Of a stretch of DNA of 64,000 nt, positions 28,798 through 36,312 are shown one piece after another. Position numbers and translations under genes: made by a program. Where the stretch lies: the NCBI GenBank assembly GCA_964556475.1, contig CAZKVU010000006.1:1-64000 (forward strand), in the 5' to 3' direction. The notes under the pieces are model-generated. The model saw only the letters and a program-made list of their open reading frames with translations, was not told the DNA's origin and searched no databases. The first letter of the stretch is position 1. The number at the start of each line of letters is the position of its first letter. The DNA comes from CAZKVU01 sp964556475. GTDB taxonomy: Bacteria; Patescibacteriota; Microgenomatia; UBA1406; HO2-37-13b.

Positions 28798-30504
28798 ATG
28801 CAATTAAAGCACATGGAGCTTGAAGTGGCTTATTTTTCGATGGAAATCGAAATGGAGTCTGATATCCCATCATATGCAGGGGGACTCGGTGTTCTCGCCG
28901 GCGATTTATTGAGATCGTGCTCTGATATGGAAATTCCTGCCGTTGGTGTTAGCCTTGTATATAGTGGCACGGTTTATGCTCAAGAAATACAACCTGATGG
29001 AACACAAACATTCAAGGAAGTTGATTGGCGGAAGATGGAGCAATTCACAAAACTTCCGCATAGAATAACACTTCGATTAAAAGGTGAGGATGTTCATGTC
29101 GGGTGTTGGCGATACGATTTCGTTGGTCTACATGGATTTGTTGTTCCCGCATATTTGCTTGATACAAACCTTCAGGAAAATTCAGAATGGGCTCGCTCTA
29201 TCACAACAAATTTATATGAGGACAAATGGGATTTACGATTTTCACAAGAGGTTGTGCTTGGTGTAGGTGGTGTAAAAATGCTTCGTGAACTTGGATATCA
29301 TAATGTTAAAACCTTCCATATGAACGAAGGGCACTCATCATTGCTATCGCTTGCACTTCTTGAGGAAAATGAATACAAAGATGATCGAGTACGAGCTGAA
29401 ACAGTATTCACTACACACACTCCAATACCTGAGGGCCATGATAAATTCGATTATGCCCTTGCGTACAGCATTGCTGAAACATATCTTCCATGGCACATCA
29501 AGCAAATTGCAACAGAAGAAAGTCTTTCAATGACACACCTTGGCATGAACATGAGTAAAAAGTCAATTGCAGTATCACGAAAGCATCAAAAGGTGAGTGA
29601 ACATATTTTCCCTGGCTACACATTTACTTATGTCACAAACGGTGTACATCACCGCTCGTGGGTTGGTCATCATATGCAAGATCTGTATCAGCGCTATATA
29701 CCAGGGTTTTTAGATGACCCAACAGAATTAAGTCATGTCGACCGAATTCCTGATGATGAACTATGGCAAACGCATCAAGAGGCTAAACGGGAGCTCCTCG
29801 GCTATGTGAACAAGCATTTGAAGTCCTTTAGTCCAATGAATATCGGAGCTGATTATGATAAATCAGATCACTTCCAGGAGGATATTCTAACAATTGCCCT
29901 AGCCCGCAGGCCTGTCCCATATAAAAGACCTCTGTTACTTTATAAAGATGTGGAGCGACTAAGAGCACTCGGTAAAAACAAAATACAGATTATCCAATGT
30001 GGACGTGGACATCCACATGATGAAAATGCAAAAAAAATCATCGATGAAATTATTGATATTTCGCGAACACTCAGAGGTGACGTCCGCATCGACTATCTTG
30101 AAAATTATTCACCTAAAATTGCTCGCCTTCTTGTTGCAGGTTGTGATGTGTGGCTTAATACACCAATGCAGCCATTGGAAGCGTCAGGAACATCCGGCAT
30201 GAAAGCAGCAATGAATGGAGCGCTGAATTTCTCTGTTCCTGATGGATGGTGGATCGAAGGATATGAAATGAGTAAAGATGCTGGCTTTGTTATTGGCAAA
30301 GAAATAGCAGGGTTAGAAGCAGACTTCGATAACGACGCCGACGCCGATTCAATCTATTCACAACTCGATACAACAATCATTCCACTTTATTACAATAACC
30401 GAAATGAGTGGGTGCGTCGCATGAAAAAAGCTATTAGCCTTGGTGCATATTTCAACACCAATCGCTGTATTCGTGAGTATCAAGAAAAAGCCTGGCACAT
30501 CTGA
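28798..30504 (+). CDS. glgP: Alpha-glucan phosphorylase (short form, GT35)
   Basis: 568 residues, the short bacterial/archaeal form of glycogen phosphorylase. It opens with VAYFSMEIEME.DIPSYAGGLGVLAGD, has NEGHSS and FTTHTPIPEGHD, the phosphate/sugar-binding KRPLL region and the pyridoxal-phosphate lysine in GTSGMKAAMNGALN. Releases glucose 1-phosphate from alpha-1,4-glucan. TATAAT at 28786-28791 ends 6 nt before the ATG, so translation is probably leaderless. Confidence 0.93.
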   Translation: MQLKHMELEVAYFSMEIEMESDIPSYAGGLGVLAGDLLRSCSDMEIPAVGVSLVYSGTVYAQEIQPDGTQTFKEVDWRKMEQFTKLPHRITLRLKGEDVHVGCWRYDFVGLHGFVVPAYLLDTNLQENSEWARSITTNLYEDKWDLRFSQEVVLGVGGVKMLRELGYHNVKTFHMNEGHSSLLSLALLEENEYKDDRVRAETVFTTHTPIPEGHDKFDYALAYSIAETYLPWHIKQIATEESLSMTHLGMNMSKKSIAVSRKHQKVSEHIFPGYTFTYVTNGVHHRSWVGHHMQDLYQRYIPGFLDDPTELSHVDRIPDDELWQTHQEAKRELLGYVNKHLKSFSPMNIGADYDKSDHFQEDILTIALARRPVPYKRPLLLYKDVERLRALGKNKIQIIQCGRGHPHDENAKKIIDEIIDISRTLRGDVRIDYLENYSPKIARLLVAGCDVWLNTPMQPLEASGTSGMKAAMNGALNFSVPDGWWIEGYEMSKDAGFVIGKEIAGLEADFDNDADADSIYSQLDTTIIPLYYNNRNEWVRRMKKAISLGAYFNTNRCIREYQEKAWHI

Positions 30505-30530
30505 TTTAACTTGGATATAATGGTAGCCGT

Positions 30531-31289
30531 ATGAATCGGCAAAAGATTTCTGAGGTTGTTTACTACTTATCATATTACGTTTTTATTCTCACATGGGTTG
30601 TCTTAATAGGCTCTTATATCATTCTATTTACTAAATTTAGTCTGATCCAGAATCATATCAATTCATGGGGGAAAACGTTCGGAGAGCTCGCAATTATTAT
30701 GTTGTGGGTTGTTTCGATCGCTGGAATATTGAAACGCTTCCAGGTAAAAGGGCTTCTTCAAGATCTACAAATAATCCTCATGAAATCAAGGCGACGAATT
30801 GGTATCACCATGTTTACCCTTGCTCTTATTCATGCTTCATGGGTACGTATTTTCCTCTATATTCAGTTTCACTATATCCCGAAGCTCAGCGATTTTGACG
30901 TTTTTGAACTGTGCGGAATACTCGGTTTAACACTTCTTTTCCCACTTTTTATTACTTCAAACAGTTTTTCTGTCAGAACATTGAAAAAAAACTGGCATCG
31001 AATTCATTATTTAATTTATGGAACAATGTGGCTTATTGCAATTCATGTTAGTTTGCAAGGAGAATTACAATGGGCAATTCCTACATACGTTATTGCAATA
31101 CTCCAAATATTGTCACGCATTAATGAATATCGCTTAAAGAAAAATGCTGCACAACTCCAAGTAACTGCAACTCCACCTGCATCAATTCAAAGTACTCCAC
31201 AACAACCTGCATCAGCAACTCCATCAGGAAGTCAACCCCAAGCACAACAACAGAATCAAACAAAACCAAATAATCAGCAAAAATCATGA
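30531..31289 (+). CDS. Ferric-reductase-like transmembrane protein
   Basis: 252 residues, six helices (about 8-30, 45-63, 86-104, 117-135, 153-170, 176-193). Conserved His residues lie within helices (FTLALIHASW, NWHRIHYLIYG, LIAIHVSL), spaced as heme ligands of the ferric reductase-like domain (MsrQ/FRD group). The tail is Gln/Pro/Thr rich and likely disordered. Predicted to move electrons across the membrane; partner unknown. TATAAT at 30516-30521 ends 9 nt before the ATG. Its stop overlaps the NUDIX start (ATGA). Confidence 0.78.
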   Translation: MNRQKISEVVYYLSYYVFILTWVVLIGSYIILFTKFSLIQNHINSWGKTFGELAIIMLWVVSIAGILKRFQVKGLLQDLQIILMKSRRRIGITMFTLALIHASWVRIFLYIQFHYIPKLSDFDVFELCGILGLTLLFPLFITSNSFSVRTLKKNWHRIHYLIYGTMWLIAIHVSLQGELQWAIPTYVIAILQILSRINEYRLKKNAAQLQVTATPPASIQSTPQQPASATPSGSQPQAQQQNQTKPNNQQKS

Positions 31290-31732
31290 AAAAAGCAGTC
31301 GACTATACGGGAGTTTGCATTGTTCATTTTTGTCACGATGGAAAGGGTAATGTCGTTATGAATCTACGCTCTGAAAAATGCCGAGATGAACATGGAAATT
31401 GGGACATCGGCGGTGGGGGACTTAAATATGGTGAAGCTCTTGAAGACGCTGTGAAAAGAGAATTAAAAGAGGAATATGGAGCAGATGCTCTGGAGATTCA
31501 ACCACTCGGCTTCCGTGAAGTTATTCGCCAACGACGTAATGGTGAAACGACACATTGGATAGCGTTCGACTATAAAGTACTTGTTAATCCCCGACAAGTT
31601 CATAATGCAGAACCGGAAAAACATATCGAGATAAACTGGTTCAACAAGGAGAATCTTCCATCGCCGCTTCATTCGCAAATACCTTTTTTTCTAGAAAAAT
31701 ATAAAAGTTTACTATTCAGCAACAATGCCTGA
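31286..31732 (+). CDS. NUDIX hydrolase
   Basis: 148 residues. The NUDIX box GGGLKYGEALEDAVKRELKE followed by EYG fits GX5EX7REUXEEXGU. Hydrolyses a nucleoside diphosphate linked to some group; specificity cannot be read. Overlaps the preceding gene by 4 nt and the following gene by 8 nt, so all three are translationally coupled. Confidence 0.93.
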   Translation: MKKAVDYTGVCIVHFCHDGKGNVVMNLRSEKCRDEHGNWDIGGGGLKYGEALEDAVKRELKEEYGADALEIQPLGFREVIRQRRNGETTHWIAFDYKVLVNPRQVHNAEPEKHIEINWFNKENLPSPLHSQIPFFLEKYKSLLFSNNA

Positions 31733-33146
31733 TTTACCAGATAAACTCGTTTTTGTGGATGTTGAAACAACCGGAATGAGGCCTTCATACGACCGTATTA
31801 TTGAAATTGGCATCATTCGAGTTGAACATGGAAAGGTTGTAGCAGAGTATAGCAAACTTCTAAACCCTAATATGTATATGTCGCCGTACATCGAAATGCT
31901 CACGGGAATTACCAGTCAAGATCTTGAAAGTGCTGCATCATTTTACGACGTCAAAGATGAAGTGTATGAACTGCTTGAAGATGCAACTTTTGTCGCCCAT
32001 AACGTTCGCTTTGATTATGGCTTTGTTAGACATGAACTTAAAGAGCATGGACTTCCCTTTTCGGCGAAACAACTCTGTACGGTAAAATTGTCAAAAAAAT
32101 TATTTCCCCGTTATAGTAAACACAGCCTTGCAGCACTCATTGAACGCTTTGGTTTTTCATTTAAGCATCGCCATCGCGCTTTCGATGATGCTCATGTTTT
32201 ATGGCAATTTTATCAAATGATCAATCAGCAATTTGATGGAGACAAAATTGCAGAGGCTATTGCATCAATCCAATCACAGCCAACATTTCCAAAAGACCTG
32301 GACCCTGCTATGGTCGCAAACCTTCCAGAATCCCCTGGTGTGTATCAATTTTTCGATCGGGATGGTTTACTGCTCTATATCGGAAAAAGCAAAAATATTC
32401 GATCGCGGGTTTTACAGCATTTTAATAATGATTTTATGACTTCGAAGCAACTACGCCTATGTCAAAAGATTGCCCGGATCGCATTTATTCAAACTGCCGG
32501 AGAACTTGGGGCACTATTGCGCGAATCATATCTTATTAAAAAATTGCAACCCTTATACAACCGCCAGCTACGACGTCACACAAAAATTATCTCATTACGA
32601 AAAATGCAAAACCCAGACGGATATGACACTGTATCGTTAGATACATTGGGGCAAATAAACGCCGATGAAGTACATGAATTACTCGGCATTTTCAGATCAA
32701 AAAAGCAGGCACATGATTTTCTCATTGATATAGCAAGAAAATATCAACTATGCCCTAAATTACTGGGGATCGAAAAGGGAACAGGTTCCTGTTTTGCCTA
32801 TCGCCTAAAGTTGTGCAAAGGCGCATGCGTACAAGCTGAAAATCCAAAAATATATAACCTTCGATTCTTGATGGCGGCAGCTTCTCACCAATTTAAAAAT
32901 TGGCGCCACGATGGGCCAATTGAAATTTCCGAAAAAAACGATATATGTGAATTGCATGAAAAATTTGTGCTTGATAAATGGTGCATTCTGAAAAACCATG
33001 TAACTGCGGAAGAATCACAAGATGAAACAGACCTATCTCTGGGGACGGATTATGAATTTGATGTCGACACCTACAAGATTCTTGTTCGGTATCTTGAAAA
33101 GAATGGTTACCGCCCCTTGAATGATGATATGAGCGCATCTCTTTGA
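31725..33146 (+). CDS. DEDDh exonuclease fused to GIY-YIG (UvrC/Cho-like) nuclease
   Basis: 473 residues. An N-terminal DnaQ-like 3'-5' exonuclease (FVDVETTGM with the D-x-E pair at 12-14, later HNVRFDYGFV and HRAFDDA with the catalytic His/Asp) is joined to a GIY-YIG domain (PESPGVYQFFDRDGLLLYIGKSKN near 204-228) and a UvrC-like C-terminal part containing FAYRLKLCKGAC. Similar fusions occur in other bacteria (DNA polymerase III epsilon-like with UvrC-N) and are thought to act in DNA repair. The 3' end overlaps the convergent TrmH gene by 40 nt. Confidence 0.87.
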   Translation: MPDLPDKLVFVDVETTGMRPSYDRIIEIGIIRVEHGKVVAEYSKLLNPNMYMSPYIEMLTGITSQDLESAASFYDVKDEVYELLEDATFVAHNVRFDYGFVRHELKEHGLPFSAKQLCTVKLSKKLFPRYSKHSLAALIERFGFSFKHRHRAFDDAHVLWQFYQMINQQFDGDKIAEAIASIQSQPTFPKDLDPAMVANLPESPGVYQFFDRDGLLLYIGKSKNIRSRVLQHFNNDFMTSKQLRLCQKIARIAFIQTAGELGALLRESYLIKKLQPLYNRQLRRHTKIISLRKMQNPDGYDTVSLDTLGQINADEVHELLGIFRSKKQAHDFLIDIARKYQLCPKLLGIEKGTGSCFAYRLKLCKGACVQAENPKIYNLRFLMAAASHQFKNWRHDGPIEISEKNDICELHEKFVLDKWCILKNHVTAEESQDETDLSLGTDYEFDVDTYKILVRYLEKNGYRPLNDDMSASL

Positions 33147-33867
33147 GAATCTTCAAGCGTAAAGTTATTCCCAGATGCAATGCGCTGACGAGTTACTTCA
33201 AACAAACAAATAGCAGCAGTGACTGAAATATTCAAACTCTCGACCATTCCACGCATCGGCAGGTATAGTTTTTTGTCGGCTTTGTTAAGGGCTTCTTGAG
33301 TTAAGCCTGCATGCTCATTTCCAAATACGAGGGCTATATTATGATGCGTAAAATCNNNNNNNNNNNNNNNNNNNNNNNNNNNNNNNNNNNNNNNNNNNNN
33401 NNNNNNNNNNNNNNNNNNNNNNNNNNNNNNNNNNNNNNNNNNNNNNNNNNNNNNNTTAAGCCTGCATGCTCATTTCCAAATACGAGGGCTATATTATGAT
33501 GCGTAAAATCTGCCATGTACAAATCTACGCTATCTTCATCTAAAACAGTTGCCCAAATTTCGTAATTTTCCGTGTGTAGGTTGTTGTAGCATTCCTCGAT
33601 TGAATGATGAATTGAAAAGTCCAGCCACTTATGTGCCGAAGATGAAGATTGCTTCCCGATTTTTGCCGGATTATATTCAGGCTGATTTGTAAATACAAAA
33701 TGAACTTGTTGAACACCAAAACCATCACATGAACGGAGCACTGCAGCGGCATTATGGGGATCATGAACATCCTCGAGAACAACAGTCAGGCCTTTTTGCC
33801 GTTGAGAAGCGACTTGAGTGATTCTGTGCAGTCGATTTTCTGAAATAACTGTACGATTTTTTGACAT
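33107..33867 (-). CDS. trmH: TrmH-family 2'-O-methyltransferase (crosses artefactual gap)
   Basis: SPOUT RNA methyltransferase, 201 residues after collapsing the 55-bp duplicate and N run. Motif 1 DVHDPHNAAAVLRSCDGFG with the N...R pair, motif 2 LVFGNEHAGLT and motif 3 LPMRGMVESLNISVTAAI, which is only readable after joining the two sides. The pattern fits TrmH (tRNA Gm18 methylation). The minus-strand ATG has TATAAT ending 5 nt upstream. Joining gives an exact 606-nt frame ending in TAA at 33107. Confidence 0.9.
33301..33510. other. Artefactual 100-N gap (33356-33455) with 55-bp flanking duplicate
   Basis: Bases 33301-33355 and 33456-33510 are identical (55 bp), as at the two similar joins in the window. 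Confidence 0.93.
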
Positions 33868-33971
33868 GTCCTATTATAGCAATTTAAGTAAATTCACCCT
33901 GGGAGAGGATTAAATTTTAGTTAATTCCTTTTAATATTTTTTTAATAATCATAGTGTATGATGCTCATAGT

Positions 33972-34643
33972 ATGAAAATACTGATTATTGAAGATGAGAA
34001 AGATGTCGCTGATAGCATCAAGATAATCCTTGAGCAGCATTTTATTGTTGATGTTGCCCATACTGGAGCTGACGGTGAATACCTCGCTCAGATCAATGAT
34101 TACGATTTAATTCTTCTTGATTATGTCTTGCCTGATATGGATGGTTTAATGATTTGTTCATATTTACGTAAGAATAAAATTGAAACTCCGATATTATTTC
34201 TTACCTGCAAGGATGAAGTCGGAAATAAAGTTGAAGCGCTCAACTCTGGAGCAGATGATTACTTAACAAAGCCGTTTAGCCCATCAGAGCTCATAGCTCG
34301 CATGAGAGCGCTGATGAGGAGGTCTATTGGGAGTCACACTAATGCGCTTATGGTTGGAAGCCTATCCCTCGATTCGATTACGAGAACAGTTGTGCGCGAT
34401 CATAAAAGCATACGACTTCGGCGTAAGGAATTTGATTTGCTTGAATACCTCATGAAAAATTCAAATAGAGTTCTCACACGCGGGATGATTTTAGAGCATG
34501 TTTGGGAGCAAGGTACCGATGAACTCAGTAATACCGTTGATGTTCATATTAAGTATTTGCGTGACAAAATCGATAAACCATTTCAGCAAAAACTGATTAA
34601 AACGGTTCATGGAATCGGATACAAAATACAAGAAAAAGAATAG
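33972..34643 (+). CDS. OmpR-family response regulator
   Basis: 223 residues. Receiver domain with acidic pocket E7-D8, phosphoacceptor D50 (LILLDYVLPDMDG) and Lys100 (LTKPF), then an OmpR/PhoB winged helix (IRLRRKEFDLLEYL, NTVDVHIKYLRDKI, IKTVHGIGY). All key receiver residues are present, so it should be activated by phosphorylation, most simply by the kinase encoded at 34942. Start at 33972 chosen because TATGAT at 33957-33962 ends 9 nt before it; an ATG at 33954 lies upstream of that box. Confidence 0.93.
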   Translation: MKILIIEDEKDVADSIKIILEQHFIVDVAHTGADGEYLAQINDYDLILLDYVLPDMDGLMICSYLRKNKIETPILFLTCKDEVGNKVEALNSGADDYLTKPFSPSELIARMRALMRRSIGSHTNALMVGSLSLDSITRTVVRDHKSIRLRRKEFDLLEYLMKNSNRVLTRGMILEHVWEQGTDELSNTVDVHIKYLRDKIDKPFQQKLIKTVHGIGYKIQEKE

Positions 34644-34654
34644 AAAACTGAGGT

Positions 34655-34700
34655 TATAAATTGTCGAATGCCGCGACATAATAACATCGAAAGGGGGTGA
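34655..34700 (+). promoter_or_regulatory. Leader and strong Shine-Dalgarno of the 36-aa peptide gene
   Basis: TATAAA at 34655-34660 and CATAAT at 34677-34682 are weak -10 candidates between the regulator and the peptide gene. AAGGGGGTGA at 34691-34700 is a nearly complete complement of the 16S 3' end, 7 nt of spacing to the ATG. This is unusual in a window where most genes lack a Shine-Dalgarno. Confidence 0.6.
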
Positions 34701-34704
34701 AAAC

Positions 34705-34815
34705 ATGAGCAATGCACTTAAAAAAATCTTGACGGACAAGTCCGCAAGAAACGAAACAACAGCAGTAAAGATCGTCCGCGCTGAGGCGAAGGCAGGTCAC
34801 CCGTGGTGCTGTTAA
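34705..34815 (+). CDS. 36-residue peptide with C-terminal HPWCC (candidate pheromone or RiPP precursor)
   Basis: Small ORF with a very strong ribosome binding site, lying between a response regulator and a sensor kinase. The first ~30 residues are hydrophilic and mixed-charge (Lys, Arg, Glu, Thr), like a leader; the last seven are A-G-H-P-W-C-C. There is no signal peptide or membrane segment. A terminal Cys-Cys is the type of end that can be prenylated in other systems, and a lone Trp near the end recalls ComX. No homologue is known to me. Reality of the gene is supported by the Shine-Dalgarno, the hairpin just after the stop and its position; function is inference. Confidence 0.7.
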   Translation: MSNALKKILTDKSARNETTAVKIVRAEAKAGHPWCC

Positions 34816-34829
34816 GTACCGGATATGGT

Positions 34830-34856
34830 GCTCCCAGTTTTTTAACTGGGGGTAGC
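34830..34856 (+). terminator. Hairpin after the peptide gene
   Basis: CCCAGTT / AACTGGG 7-bp stem with a TTTT loop, extended by GCT...AGC outside. It is followed by an AT-rich stretch but no long T run, so it could be an attenuator or RNA-stabilising hairpin that raises peptide levels over the kinase rather than a full terminator. Confidence 0.6.
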
Positions 34857-34941
34857 TAAATTATTAAGAAATCATTAATTCATTTTTTGTTGTATTTTTT
34901 TATTCTTACATGTACTATAACTGCTGAATTTTCCTAACCTC

Positions 34942-36276
34942 ATGAAAAAGGAAAAAATACTAAATCTACTCTTATTGGGAAGTATATCTCTGGGAATTCT
35001 TGCCCAATTTATCAACTCACTTGCATACATCAACTCAATCATAAATAACACAAAACACCTAGGAGATAATCCAATAATCGTCGCCATATTTAATCTTGTA
35101 CTTATTCTTTTGTTAATAAAATCTAAGAAAGGATACAGTAAGGTTGTTTCTGTTATTTTTGTTTCAATTCTAACACTAGGCGCTTTCTATACCTTATACC
35201 TATGGGGCGCCGATGTCCCTCAAGGCCTGTTAATATTGTCAATTGTTATTGTTATTTCAGGTATTTTACTTGGTGGAAAAATTGCAATCATCCTAACACT
35301 GGTTATTTCAATTTATCTGATATTTCTTACATATTTACAGAGTAATTCGTTCATTCAAATAGAATCTCATTGGAAAAATAACATACTTGAAGTTAAAGAT
35401 TCAGTTATGACTTCCATCTCCCTCTTCATCATTACCATTGTCTCGTGGCTTTCGAATCGAGAAATGGAACGATCGCTTGAAAGGGCAGAGGCCTCCGAAC
35501 GAGCCTTAAAAAAAGAACGGGATATGCTTGAGCAGCGTGTTGCAGAAAGGACTGCAGAAGTACAGCAAATGCAGGTAGAAAAAATCACCCAGCTCTACCG
35601 CTTTGCAGATTTCGGAAGGCTCGCATCTGGCCTAATGCACGACCTTGTCAATCCTCTTACCTCGGTTTCTCTTAATATCGATCACATGGCAACTCACAAA
35701 AAAACCTTCAAGGCCGCGATAAAACGCGCTCAGACAGGTATTAAACGCATGGAAAGTTATGTTGAGGCAGCACGAAAGCAAGTTCAGCAACAGGAGACTC
35801 ACAAAACATTCTCCGTTAAACAGGAGTTGACCCACGTTATTAACATCTTTTCATATCGTCAAAAAAAGGAGCACGTCGTCATAAAGCTTGATATGAAAAA
35901 AGATGTCAAAACATTTGGCAATCCGATTGCATTTAATCAGGCTGTGAGTAACATCCTGGCAAATGCTTTTGACGCATATGATGGATTCCCGACTTCTAAC
36001 AAAAATACCAGGCAGATTGTGGTAGAGAGCTATGTTGAAAAAAACACTATCCACATTTCAATTCAAGACTGGGGGAGAGGTATAGATAAAAATACTTTGC
36101 CACACATTTTCGAACCCTTCTTTACAACAAAAAATGCCGATAAAGGAACAGGAATAGGCCTTTCTATCAGTAAGAAATCAATTGAGGAAAAACTACATGG
36201 CACTGTTGCGGTAAAAAGTTCAAAAACCAAGGGGACTCTGTTCACTATTTCCCTACCAATCATTAAAAAAAGTTAA
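34942..36276 (+). CDS. Sensor histidine kinase with six-helix sensor domain
   Basis: 444 residues. Six hydrophobic segments (about 7-25, 43-60, 66-86, 94-110, 113-131, 155-171) with short loops, a coiled coil (about 173-212), a dimerisation/phosphoacceptor segment with His233 in GLMHDLVNPLTSV, and an HATPase domain with NILANAFDAY (N box), DWGRGID (G1), FEPFFTTK (F box) and GTGIGLSI (G2). The multi-helix sensor without a large extracellular domain resembles peptide-sensing kinases such as AgrC and ComP by architecture, not by demonstrated homology. Its regulator is the gene 300 nt upstream. Confidence 0.92.
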   Translation: MKKEKILNLLLLGSISLGILAQFINSLAYINSIINNTKHLGDNPIIVAIFNLVLILLLIKSKKGYSKVVSVIFVSILTLGAFYTLYLWGADVPQGLLILSIVIVISGILLGGKIAIILTLVISIYLIFLTYLQSNSFIQIESHWKNNILEVKDSVMTSISLFIITIVSWLSNREMERSLERAEASERALKKERDMLEQRVAERTAEVQQMQVEKITQLYRFADFGRLASGLMHDLVNPLTSVSLNIDHMATHKKTFKAAIKRAQTGIKRMESYVEAARKQVQQQETHKTFSVKQELTHVINIFSYRQKKEHVVIKLDMKKDVKTFGNPIAFNQAVSNILANAFDAYDGFPTSNKNTRQIVVESYVEKNTIHISIQDWGRGIDKNTLPHIFEPFFTTKNADKGTGIGLSISKKSIEEKLHGTVAVKSSKTKGTLFTISLPIIKKS

Positions 36277-36312
36277 GAATTTTTTAATTTTTGTTGTGTA
36301 GAATGGGCGGTA

